NCBI RefSeq assembly: GCF_024139115.2
Contig: NC_085139.1
Span: 14,479,533 to 14,543,532, forward strand
Origin: Armigeres subalbatus
Taxonomy: Eukaryota; Arthropoda; Insecta; Diptera; Culicidae
Direction of reading: 5' to 3'
DNA length: 64,000 nucleotides
Shown here: positions 53,750 to 64,000 of the stretch, in pieces
How positions within the stretch are numbered: the first letter of the stretch is position 1
Layout of the letters: every line of letters begins with the position of its first letter
Notes under the pieces: model-generated
The model's database searches: none
What the model was told of the DNA's origin: nothing
Seen by the model: the letters and a program-made list of their open reading frames with translations, nothing else
Made by a program: the position numbers and the translations under genes

Positions 53750-56420
53750 GAATGGATAGATTGTAGGCCTACGAAATAAATAATTGAATTAAACTGCGAA
53801 TATGTATATTGTTTGATGAGTTTGAATAAATAGCAATAGGGTACCACAGACAATCCGACTTGTTTAGTTCGCAGGAACGAGAAGAGGTAATGTAGAGGAG
53901 GTTTCCATGTCACCCGGTTTCGTTATTTTGTAGCATTTTCTTTTTGATTGTTTTACTGGGGAGGTTGGCCCTGAATCCAACCAACGGACACTCTCTATTT
54001 TTTCAGATCTGATCGAGGTTAGCTGTTTATAGCCAACCGATGATGATAACGACTGTAAGCGGATATTCTGCCTTCAACTAGATTGTTTTTGCTCTTCTTA
54101 ACGATCGAGCGTGTTTTGAAGGGGGAGTAATTTTCTTTGGAATCCCTATAGCCTGTCGATCTTCGCGCTTTCCTTCCATTATTGGAAGATAATAACCCTT
54201 TCCCCTGAAAGGTCTTAGGCCGGGCAACCCTAGAACAGGTGGATGGTCTCCATTAGGAGTGGCGCTTAAACCATCCGCTAATCCTTTCGGAAGGCGCGGA
54301 CGGATCATACGGTTATAGTATTTGAGAATGGCCCTAAATCAGTGATCTTGCCGCAATTCCCGTTTCTAAACCTAAGATACATCTGGTATTATTGGCTTTT
54401 CGTAGGCATGTGTGCATCCCGTCAGTCATGACATCAAGGAAATACAGCTACCCTCCCATTATCCACCGAAAAGAGTCTTTTAGTGCCGGTGATTGGCACG
54501 GATAACCCACTAAGTACCGCCAAACAAAAGCCGTTGCAAGGAAGAAGTACCGTGCGGGACCAAAATCCGTACAGCACCGAAATGACTTTCTCATATACGA
54601 AGGTGCTTAAGTGTACGGATTTCGATGCCCCACGGTAGAGATGTTTAGTTGTGCTTAGTTTTAGCTCTATTCAGAGATGGGAAAATAAGTTTTATCGGCT
54701 GTTGCGCTTCCAAACTCTATCACCCGACAACCGACTAGTGCTGTTACTGTTTCTGGCGATGCGAGGGTGTAAAGAAGCATAATGAAATTTGGTATTCATT
54801 AGGAAAATAATTTATGTAAAACCCTTGTACAAATATTTATTTTGGAAAGGCAGAAAGGGTTTGAATTTATGCTGGCTTTCGCCGCCACGACACGGACTGA
54901 CTCTGATGGGAGACTACGACTGTAAAACTCTATCCATTATGGCATCGTGTCAGTGAATGGTAGCAACAGAGCGGGGTAGAAAATGTTAAGAAAAAGTTTT
55001 TCCAACTCTCAGCCCAGGCACAAAGGAAGCCGAGACTGAAACAATACGATTTTCGTTGTGCTGAATATTTTAGAAATGTTCTGTGGGACGTTATTCCAAC
55101 ATCGATTCTGACAAGCCAGATAACACCCGTTTTCATGTGTTTCGTTTTTAAAGAGGAAAATCGAAACACGAACGATTCTCTTGGTTGAAGCTCACGCGAT
55201 GTCACCACGACGATGAGTCGTCGATGACATGCCGAAAAAAAAAACGGTGAAAACATCTTCATACTGTCAGTACATGTGAGTGTTGAGAAAATAATTCATC
55301 AAATTCAAAAATATGGGTACGGTTTCCTACAAGGCAGGTGCTGCACGAAAATCGTGCCACACACGGAGCAATTGCCGAACACGTGTTGTAGTAGGATGGG
55401 CGGTGAACACATTTCGTGCGATAGTCCAGTTATGTTTGTTTTGCGCTATGACGTGACAGGTAATATATAATCAAACAAGCTACTCTTTTGCTGAGCCAGA
55501 TTTTGTTAATCCACCTTGTGGATTACAAAGATGTTGGTTGGCTAGGAATGTGATGTTTTCCTATTTTATTTCTTATGAATCATATTAAAACTAAAAAACA
55601 TAAATGTTTAATTTTGATGCTTATTTTTGCATTTTACCAACTGCCATCTACTTACTAAGATAGTGAAGTATTGGCTAGAGCGCTGTAGTGGGTTATTCAC
55701 CAGGATTAGGTTGATTGGTTTAGATTTTTTTATATCATAAATATAAACAACAATCGTTGTTAAAAATTACTAATGCTGGTTTCAGTCAACCCACAAGCGG
55801 AAGGTTGAAAAACTCATCCACATCGAACCCTAAAGGACGTTTTTTTCGGCATTTCAAACGGCATTCAATAAAGCTATAATGGCACCCAAAACGAGCCCCC
55901 CCGAATCCACTCACGGGCTACATTTTTATACTCGGTGTCGCATTCGCCAATAAATATTTCAAAAATAAACGACAATTTCTTTTCCCCGGAATCGCTTCTG
56001 CTCGCATTCATTGCCCGGTAACGTACCGTCGATGTGTTCAATTGCCCCGCACATAACTGGAGCGTGCCCGGATGCCGCGAGATCTGAATATTGAGCAGCC
56101 ACTCCCGGATGCGTTCCCGTGTACTGTCGGAGCGAAAATGTCGGAATAATTCTCCTAGTGGTTTACGGTCTTTTGCCATCGTGAGGACACAAAACGTGGC
56201 AAATTTGCATTTTGAAAGTATTATAGTGAACTATTTCCTAAAAATCTTTAGTTTTGTAATCTAATTGGAAGTCTATCTTTTAGAATTAATGTTCGAAGTT
56301 GAGAACAACATTTTATTTTGGATGCGGAATACGGATATTAGGATTTGAATTGTTCGTTAAATTTATGTTTAGATTTAAGAATAAGATTTGCCGATTTTTA
56401 TTTCACGATAATATGTAACT
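53750..56420. other. Unassigned sequence
   Basis: No repeat or element termini are recognised. Short ORFs occur on both strands; the only one singled out is at 55874-56179. Confidence 0.45.
55874..56179 (-). CDS. Possible small ORF, unknown product
   Basis: A 101-codon ATG frame (MAKDRKPLGELFRHFRSD, RERIREWLLNIQISRHPGT) in a GC-richer island within AT-rich DNA. An amphipathic, charged N-terminal half and normal composition make it protein-like, but no family is recognised and no splice or promoter context supports it. It could be a conserved non-coding island read by chance. Confidence 0.2.
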   Translation of the reverse strand: MAKDRKPLGELFRHFRSDSTRERIREWLLNIQISRHPGTLQLCAGQLNTSTVRYRAMNASRSDSGEKKLSFIFEIFIGECDTEYKNVAREWIRGGSFWVPL

Positions 56421-58474
56421 GTGATTAACCCTTGTGTGGCCGGCTGGGTACCTGGGTACCTTTTGAATTCAATTCACGATATCTAAAATGAATTTTCATA
56501 GTAGGAGGTTGAAACTCTGTCATATCCACAATAATGACGGCCAAAATCGATTGTACGGGTTAACTGAAATTTTGATTAAGGAGGGGTGGAGGGAGGGGTT
56601 CCGACATTTTTTTACCCTTTAAATGGCCGGCAGGGTACCCGGGTACCCACGAAACTAAAATGCCTATATCTTAGGAAATTTTTAACCGTTTTCAACCATT
56701 TTGGGCTCATTCGATTAAGAATTTTGTCCTTTATTATGCTGTTTTAGGATTGGACCGATCCGGTCCTTTGGACTACCGGGAAATCCGGATTTCTAGGGAC
56801 ATGTCCTCCATAGATTATACTGATCGTGGATTTCGAAAGGTAAATAGCAATATGGGTATCAAACTTCTTGATATTTCATCAGCAGGTTGATTTTTATTGA
56901 TTTGGATCCATCAGACGTGCAGATCTTCAATTGGCCATTCCAGAACAGGTTCCTCGAGGGGTCATAGGTGGCCATGGACACTTTTCAAGGGAACATCAAC
57001 AATATGGGTATCAAACTTCTTGAAATTATTTCTAACGTGTGTTCTTGACAAGTTGAGTCCGGAGTGGCCATATTGGAACAAGTTTCCAGGGTGGGGAGGG
57101 GACGGCGGGGTGTTTGGTCAAGGTTGGCCAAAAACATTTCTCATTGGATCCCCAACAATATGGATGTCAAAATTCTTGAAACTTCCACAGCATGCTGTTG
57201 TTTATTATCTTGGTTCCAACAGATGTGTGAAAATTTGAGTGGCTATTTCGGAACAGGTTCCCAGTGGGGCCAGAAATGGTCATAAACATTTTTCAATGGA
57301 ACCTCAACAATATGGGCATCAAACTTCTTGAAATTGCCTCAGCAGTTGTTTCTGATTGTTTTAGTGGCACCATGACTGACTTTATAGTTTCCATTGCAGC
57401 AGAACAGGTCCCCGTAGGGTGTTAAGTGGCCATAAATATTTTTCAATATAAATAAATATAAATAAAAAAATAGAAAGCTGCAGTTTTTTTTGTAATCCGT
57501 GTGTTGAGAGCCAAATCATTGCAAGGACCACCCTTTGACACCAGAAGGCAACTAAATGGACTGCCGAAAGCTCCGAAACATCCGGAGAAGTTGCCGATTC
57601 TGAAAGTTTATCCTAGAAAACTGAGACTTTTTAGAATTTTAGTGTTGTAGCAATGAGCGAACAAAATCAATACAAAGACTACTCATTCATCCCGGATGGC
57701 CACTAAGTGGTTTTAGAAAGTTCTGGAACATCAGGAGAAATGACCAGGTTTAGAAGATTATATTTTGAAGTTGCGATTTTTTTATAAATCTATTATTGGC
57801 GTAATGCCAATTCTGGAAATCCTAAAAACTATTACTTGTTGTAGCATTGTGAGAGTAAAATCATTGCATGACCAACGCATTGACCACCATTGGTCATCTG
57901 GCGCTGAATGTCCGGAACACCCATAGTAAAAACAAATTCTTGAATATCGTCCTAGAATACAGTGGTTTGTTATGAATGTGAGAGCAAAACTCCGGTAAAT
58001 GGTCCTCCGGGAACTCCGGAACATTCTGAGAAAAGGGCCAATTTTTAAATTCATCCTCGTAAACCGTACTGTTTCACAAAACGATTTATGCATCAAAATG
58101 AGAGCAATATTATTTCAAGAACCAAACGTTGACCCCGGGAAGCCACTAAGTGGTGTTCCAGAAGCTCCGGAATAGCCGTAAAGTAATCAATTCTAGAAAC
58201 TCGCCCTAGAAAGCTGCGACTTTTTTTGTAGTTGTGTGCGATCAAAATCAATTCGAGGATCATTCATTGACACCGTGTGGCCGTTAGGTGAGCATCTGGA
58301 AGCTCCGGAACTTTCGAAGATGTGCCAATTTTTAAGTCGTCCTAGAAAGTTTTGAGTTTTTAGAAATCGCTTGTTGAGAAATGTGAGCGCATGATTGATG
58401 CAAACTAAATGGATAGCCACAATACATCCAATAATGCTGCGACTTTCAATAAAACGTTCGTTCACTTCAAGTGG

Positions 58475-58550
58475 TGGAATAAAATGGGATAGTTCGAAAT
58501 CGTCTTATGGCAAGTGAAGACACTCCACTAGAAGCTCTAAACAACCTTTG
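58475..58550. mobile_element. Fragment of the ACAAACTCGT MITE family
   Basis: AAGTGGTGGAATAAAATGGG followed by CGTCTTATGGCAAGTGAAG and CACTCCACTAGAAGCTC matches the element at 37021-37198 and its flanks. One end only, diverged. Confidence 0.6.
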
Positions 58551-58559
58551 ACTACCGTA

Positions 58560-59830
58560 TTGTGGAGCTCCATAATTGTCAATCTTGGGTGATGTTCCTC
58601 CAGTTTTCATAAACGTTTAGGATTCCCAGGTCCGATTCCACCGCGTGCAGCAACCACGAAGTCGCTGGCCTCTATCCGGATCTCTGGTGAATATTGTTTT
58701 TGCTATTCTTTCTTCCGACATCCGCACTAAGTGACCGGCCCTCTGGAGTTTGCCGTATTTTATACGATTCACAATATTTTCTTCTTTATACACTTGATAC
58801 AGCTCGTGATTTATGCGTCTGCGCCACACATTTTTTTCTAATTTCCCATCGAGAATTCAAGACAAAATTTTCAAAACGACTTATCTGCTTTTGTAAACAA
58901 AGATTCAAACGTCGATTTGACGAATCTGATAGCACTCCAACGTCAACGCCTGTTGATAGCGTTGGTTTGCCTCAGAGTTCTATCAGATTCGTCAAATCGA
59001 CGATTGAATCTTTGTTTACAAAAGCAGATAAGTCGTTTTGAAAAATTTGTCTTGAATTGTACGTAGCACTTTTCGCTCGAAAACCCCAAAAGCTTTCCGG
59101 TTCACCTCTTTAACCGTAAGGATGTACGAATCAGAGAAAATTTCGTTTCGAATATTCGAGGAAGACCTTATTCGTAGCAGCAATACGTCTTTTCACTTCA
59201 CAGGAAACGTCATTGTCACATGTTACATGTCATGTGTTCAAAGATAAACAAATTCTTCAACAACTTCCCCATCAAGCACTACCTCAGCACTAACACCAAT
59301 AGGCCTACCTTTATCTTTACCCGCAACCATGTACTCCGTCTTGGTAGAGTCGATGATTTAGCCTATCTTCGCCTGCTCCCTCTTCATTAGGGCAACAGCC
59401 TCCACTACTGCCCTGTGATCGTTACCAATGTAGTCAATGTCATCCGCAAAGATCAGGAGCATATGCGACCATATGATGATAGTGCCCTCCTTCTGCACAC
59501 CAGATCTCCTAATCACCCCATCGAGTGCAATATTTACAATAAATTTGAAAGCGCATCACTCTGCTTCAATCTCTCCACGGTCACAAACGCGGTTGATACG
59601 TCGTCTGCAACCCGAATACTTTATTTCGAGCCATCAAGCGTTGCACGTATCATCGTAATCAGATTTGCCGGAGAACCGTGTTCAGACATTATCTGCCACA
59701 GCTAATTTCTTTTCACTGAATCGTACGCTGCTTTGAAATCAATCGACAGATGGTGAGTCTGCAAGTTGTACTCCCGAAATTTATAAAGGATCATCTTCAG
59801 GCTAAACATCTCATCCGTCGACATCTCATC
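58560..59830 (-). mobile_element. RTE copy B3, decayed fragment
   Basis: Minus strand, family B. The C-terminal tail is at 58829-58617 (MWRRRINHELYQVYKEEN, LQRAGHLVRMSEERI); upstream pieces near 59340-59480 hold FADD-region and Lys-rich thumb residues, and those near 59700-59790 an IDFKAAYDS-like block (here IDFKAAYDSVKR in another frame). A foldback element interrupts it at 58858-59054. Frames are shattered. It lies in the centre of the 5.4-kb mirror-image element. Confidence 0.75.
58858..59054. mobile_element. Foldback element (197 bp) in RTE copy B3
   Basis: Ends CAAGACAAAATTTTC and GAAAAATTTGTCTTG; arms of about 79 bp are almost perfectly complementary (CAAAACGACTTATCTGC, CGATTTGACGAATCTGATAG). 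AATT is duplicated at 58854-58857 and 59055-59058; removing the insert restores a continuous RTE reading (RTILDG). Confidence 0.9.
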
Positions 59831-60251
59831 GGCCTTCACGGCCAGACAGGTAAATTTTGAACTGGAACGACGAAACTGATTAGACTAGCCAGTTTCTTCA
59901 TCTACTGAGGGAGCGCATCTAGTTACCGATTTTTGTTTCACACAGATTATCAGTGGACTCAGAATGAAAGCCAATGTAAGGAAGGGGGTGGAAATGATTA
60001 TGCAATCACTCGCCCACTGCAAGCCGAATATACCTCTGTTCGTACGGAATTTATTGGAATTGTTGGGTTAAGTTTCGAGAGGCAGAGGTCCGTCTTGGTT
60101 AACGAACTGTCAATGTTATAGATAGAAAGCAACTGATGGAATTTCTAATTGGATGTAGGAAACGAGCTCTTTAGCTCATTTCCAATTCTAGCAGAAATGG
60201 CTAGAATAGTCAAGTTAGAAATAGAAAAGAAATGGAAATGGTATGGAAGTC

Positions 60252-60412
60252 CATTTCCAGTTCTAGCGATTGCTAGAGATAAATATAAAGAAAAATACAA
60301 AGTAGGAGAATGGAACGGACTGGATTGAACTCACGACCTCCTGCGTATGAGGCAGAAGCAGTAGCCTTGTGACTACCAAGCCCATTCTCTTCTCCTTCTT
60401 TTTTTACTTTGT
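60252..60412 (-). mobile_element. tRNA-derived SINE
   Basis: On the minus strand, GGCTTGGTAGTCACAAGG resembles a pol III A box and GAGTTCAATCC a B box, with a CTGC/GCAG anticodon-like stem around CTCATAC (anticodon CAT). The T-stem and acceptor stem are poor, so this is a SINE head and not a tRNA gene. Feilai-type SINEs are known in Aedes; assignment to that family is inference. Confidence 0.6.
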
Positions 60413-60543
60413 TACAAAAAAATTGTTCACGATTACGCAACTGTTGAAAACAAAATGTAAGAAATGACGATTGCTTCGGGAATTCCGGTATTTCAGGAGG
60501 ATTTCTTGGTGGCCACTCGGGATCAATGAATGATATTCGCAAT

Positions 60544-60624
60544 CTCGCGCTTAGAATCATAAGGGCGTAACTGTATTAATGGATTTATCTTAGACAGTTA
60601 CGCCCCTATGATTCTAAGCGCGAG
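60544..60624. mobile_element. Short foldback (81 bp), 31-bp arms
   Basis: CTCGCGCTTAGAATCATAAG at the left is mirrored by CTATGATTCTAAGCGCGAG at the right around a 19-nt loop; only one arm mismatch is visible. Confidence 0.9.
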
Positions 60625-61874
60625 CAAAGACTCTGCTACTATACTGATTTTACAAACGATTTTCGAAAGTTTCTAGAACGAACTGCAATAATTGACTACT
60701 GCTCCGGATGCCTCTGCACTTCTGGAGCACCATTTGGGGACCACCAGGTAGCCCTTGCATTAATTTTGCTCTCACAACAAATGACGAATTTCAAGAATTA
60801 ACCACTGCTCTGGATGATTCGGAGCTTCCCAAGGATAACTTAGTGTCCACCTGGAGTCAATTAATGGCCCTGGACATTACTTTACAACGGATTGTTTATA
60901 AGAAAAGGCGCAAATTTCTAGAACAAACTTTTGTAGTATCAGATAGAGGCCACCTAGGATCGAAGAGTAGTGCATGTATTGGTTTTGATGTAACAATGTT
61001 ATAACAAACGGTTTATGAAAAGTCACATCTGTTTAGAAGAATTTCTGGAATCAATCATATCTCCGAGTGTCCGGAATCTTATGGTGGGTCTCCTGCTGGT
61101 CAGCCGGCGTCAATGAGTGGTCCTTGCATTTATTTAGCACTCACATTGCTAGATAAATTGATTCAAAACAATGAGAAAATGTTAATGAACATTCCTCAGG
61201 GAACCTATTCCGGAATTGGAGATCCGGGGTGAACTTGTTTGATGAACCTAAATAGATCAGAAATAAACGCTCGAGACAATTTCAAGAAGTTTGACACCCA
61301 TATTGTTGGGGTTCCAATGAGAAATAATTTTGACCAACCCCGGCTCCCGGGGAACCTGTTCCAGAATGGCCACTCCTGAGTCAACTTGTCTGGTGAGCCT
61401 AGGATCATTAAGGACATACGCAAAAGTTAATTTCATGAAGTTTGATACCCATATTGTTGATGTTCCATTGAACAATGTTCATGGCCACCTATGATCCCTC
61501 GAGGAACCTGTTCTGGAATGGCCAATCAAAAATCTGCACCTCTGATGGACCCAAATTGATAAGAAATAATCTACTGATGAAATTTCTACAAGTTTGATAC
61601 CCATATAGCTGATTAGCTATCGAAATCCACGATCAGTATCATCTATGCAGGACATGTCCCTGGAAATCCGGATTTTCCAGGAATTTAATTGACCGGATCG
61701 GTTCATCCTTGTAACATCTTTATAGAAGAGAAAATTCTGAATCGAATAAGCCCAAAATTGTTGAAATCGGTTGTAAATTTCCAGAGATATAAGCATTTTA
61801 GTTTCGTGGGTACCCGGGTACCCTGCCGGCCTGTTAAAGGTGTTTTTTTTGCCGGTCACACAACGGTTAAAGAT

Positions 61875-63097
61875 AGAACAGTAAGTCCTCCAAAGCTCCA
61901 CTTGATATTGTATGTAATAAATATGTGTATCCATTGTCTAATACTGTGTTTCAAGTGATTAGTTTGATTGGTTGAAAATGGTTATTCGTTCTTACAAAAT
62001 GCATTGAATATCTTCCAAGTTGCAAGTTTGTTTAATAGTGAACGAACCTGCAGTCTTTCAGTGCAACTTTGTTGCACGAAAACAGCAAAAAAAGAATAAC
62101 GAAAATACTTGTAATGTTTTACACCACTTTCGGTCCCTTATCATCTGTTCTCACTCCAAACGAATTTCGATTGAGTGGTGTTGGCGTTGGGTGGGTATTA
62201 CACTGTTGAGCTCTACGGGTCCCTACAATGCAGACACAGAGCAATTTAGAGTGGATCGAGCAGACAATTCTGGAACAAAAGGAAGTTAGTCACGGTATGA
62301 ATTATTCAAATTCCAATTCTTGATTAAATCATGTCAAAATGTGAACAAGTGTATATACGAGAATTAGATACAGTCGATAAAGTTTACTTTCAGATTGATT
62401 CATTAAATACATTTTGTAATTTTTTTTTACCAAATTCCTTAACGAAACAACTATCATTAAGAGAAATGTTCATTTATGACTACAAGCTATATTGAGTTTT
62501 TATTTCAAAATCACCTTTTTACAGTCTGGCCCTTTTTTAGTGTACTATACGCAGCGCAATAACATCATAACCTCCCACCACTGGGATCAATTGGACTATA
62601 TTTCAACGCAAATACCTTTCCCCACATACGCACGGCACGTTCTCTGCCAGGACAAGGCCCATCAGGTTGATGGCCATGCATTAAACATCAAACGGGTGAA
62701 GGCCGACAATTTGCATCATCACCATCCGTATGGGTAATATTCAAACAGTAGGTAGGTACCCGTTCGATGGCGTTTGCTGTGGGCTGCGAGGTACATACAC
62801 ACCTTTTCCCGGCTGGCAATGTTAATCATGAACACGATGAATTTGGAGCATTTCGATTTACGGCTGCCTTTGACGTGAATGGCTTTTTGTGCGAGCTGAT
62901 GGCATGTAATATTCAGTTCTTTTCAGGTTGTGAGCGGAAGTGGAGGGAGGTTCATGTTCAAATTTGAGTGTGCAATGAGCATTGTGCATGTTATTGACTG
63001 CTGGGGAATTAAAATTTAACCTATCACGCGTTTCATAAGATAATGGATCGGTTAAAACTATCGGGAAATGCATCCAGTATCCAAGTTAATCCAAAAA

Positions 63098-63100
<3 letters not shown>
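61875..63100. other. Unassigned sequence
   Basis: AT-rich to 62500, then a more balanced stretch at 62500-63000 with short frames on both strands. No motif or repeat is recognised. Confidence 0.45.

Positions 63101-63154
<54 letters not shown>
63101..63154. repeat. (TA)n microsatellite
   Basis: About 27 TA dinucleotides in a row. Confidence 0.97.
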
Positions 63155-63158
<4 letters not shown>

Positions 63159-63900
63159 CGCTCTAGATCAGAAAAGACTTTAGCTAAATGCAACCCAGTA
63201 GCTCATACCTACTTTTCCCTTCTCCTTTCCTATACCGTAGTCTTCGTATCGAGTGTGGCAATGCTTTTTATTCCCTTTGGCTCATTATTATCATATGTAA
63301 CGTCTAGTTGTGTTCAGTGTAAATGTATTGTGTTTTACAAATTTTGTTCTTTTTTTAGCTTATGAGTGATTTTTAAATTTATTATATCAACAATACTAAC
63401 GTAACAATTTTAACAGATGATTTTACTAACATTTAGAATAAATATAAGAATTAACAAACTAACAAAATTAACACTTTTTTTATATTTTTATTATTTAAAT
63501 TAGCAATAGATACGTAACGGTAACACCACCCTTTATCTCTCCCCAAAATTAATTGCATAATTTATTATCAATTATTTTTTATAAAGTTTACCTAAATAAA
63601 TAGCATACTTTCATGCTTAAGACTTTCTCAAAAACAGACATTGTCGCGTGTAACCACCAGTTCATTCCTTTCATGCACGGAATGCCTTCTGTACCGCTTC
63701 AAAATCTCCGATTTTTTTTACAATGTTATGAAAACTCATATGTGGATATGTACGTTATGTGGAAGATATGGTACACCTGTATGGTACACGTCCACATGTG
63801 GAAGTGATGGCTTGAGAAATGAATTGAGAAAGTGATTTGACTATGCGTCCAATTTGGGAATCTCGAGCTCGTTCAGTAGCCGCTAGGATGCGAAGGCCGA
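63155..63900. other. Unassigned AT-rich sequence
   Basis: No coding, repeat or RNA signal is recognised before the tRNA-like head. Confidence 0.45.
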
Positions 63901-63905
63901 CGGAG

Positions 63906-64000
63906 GTCCTTCGTAGCTCAGTTGGTTAAAGCACCAGTCTAGCGTACTGTAGGGTCATGGGATCGAGTCCCATCCCAATACATTTTCCAAATCAATATCT
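63906..64000 (+). mobile_element. tRNA-like SINE head at the window edge
   Basis: TAGCTCAGTTGGTTAAAGC (A box) and GGGATCGAGTCCC (B box) are spaced as in a tRNA. The T-stem ATGGG/CCCAT is perfect and the anticodon arm has loop CTAGCGT (AGC). The acceptor stem does not pair (CCTTCG against CCCAATA) and the D-stem is weak, so a functional tRNA is unlikely. The element continues beyond the window. Confidence 0.6.

Larger units (their letters stand above)
56425..61870. mobile_element. 5.4-kb mirror-image (foldback) element with two tandem-repeat types
   Basis: Ends TTAACCCTTGTGTGGCCGG and CCGGTCACACAACGGTTAA pair with two mismatches. Next to each end lies GGGTACCCGGGTACCC, a perfect palindrome, followed by CACGAAACTAAAATGC and about 600 bp of matched arm (56649-57250 against 61850-61200 in reverse). 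Each arm contains tandem repeat A (153-bp units marked CAATATGGGTATCAAAC at 56848, 57000, 57156, 57308), then repeat B (about 150-bp units with AAGCTCCGGAAC; 57474-58470 on the left, inverted at 60650-61150 on the right). The centre holds later insertions. No transposase is seen. Confidence 0.8.

Noticed and set aside
52813..53913. 366-codon minus-strand frame
   Set aside because: It begins at GTG, runs through the (GA)n microsatellite as a Ser-Leu run, and lies antisense to the GC-rich leader-like segment. No domain is visible.
63909..63981. Functional tRNA-Ala (AGC)
   Set aside because: The acceptor stem does not pair and the D-stem is weak; better explained as a SINE head.

Overview
The window looks like mosquito DNA, most likely Aedes. 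This is inferred from the mix of recognisable elements: RTE-clade non-LTR retrotransposons with AATAAATAAA-type tails, a Jockey-type ORF1, an I/LOA-like LINE with an RNase H tail, a BEL/Pao relic, tRNA-derived SINE pieces, many small inverted-repeat elements (MITEs/foldbacks), and a 23-bp satellite that I recall from Aedes sequence. No complete host gene could be supported. Nearly all coding signal belongs to broken transposable elements. A few short exon-like stretches are listed with low confidence.

Layout. 0-7.2 kb: small tandem repeats (131-bp and 34-bp units), then about 5.7 kb of sequence I cannot assign. 7.2-9.3 kb: 23-bp satellite array 1. 9.3-11 kb: decayed I/LOA-like LINE carrying a foldback. 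11.65-16.1 kb: an AT-rich foldback apparently split by RTE copy A1 (minus strand, about 3.3 kb, three frames). 18.5-19.7 kb: hAT-type element with an 8-bp target duplication. 20-22.7 kb: RTE copy B1 (minus) split by a 1.2-kb insertion with an exon-like segment. 22.9-24.7 kb: Jockey 5' region and ORF1. 24.7-28.4 kb: MITEs, a 152-bp tandem repeat, a 418-bp foldback and a TTAA element. 28.4-34.5 kb: BEL/Pao fragments on both sides of satellite array 2 (about 4.6 kb, inverted relative to array 1). 35-37 kb: mostly unassigned. 37.2-39.9 kb: RTE copy B2 (minus) with three nested insertions. 40.0-46.3 kb: RTE copy A2 (plus), split by a 3,146-bp mirror-image element with an 8-bp target duplication. 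46-49.1 kb: AT-rich sequence with MITEs and a 919-bp TA-flanked transposon. 49.5-50.9 kb: CR1-type ORF1 with a PHD-like finger, directly followed by the 3' tail. 51.1-52.4 kb: RTE fragment A3, a LINE tail and a candidate LTR. 52.7-53.5 kb: GC-rich leader-like segment. 56.4-61.9 kb: a 5.4-kb mirror-image element built of two different tandem repeats. The window ends in a tRNA-like SINE head.

The elements do not act as a pathway. The window is a record of nested transposition, and paralogous copies within it allow several insertions to be read against an empty site. The most unusual structures are the 5.4-kb and 3.1-kb mirror-image elements, the paired 23-bp satellite arrays that are open in all three frames on one strand only, and the ORF1-only LINE unit.
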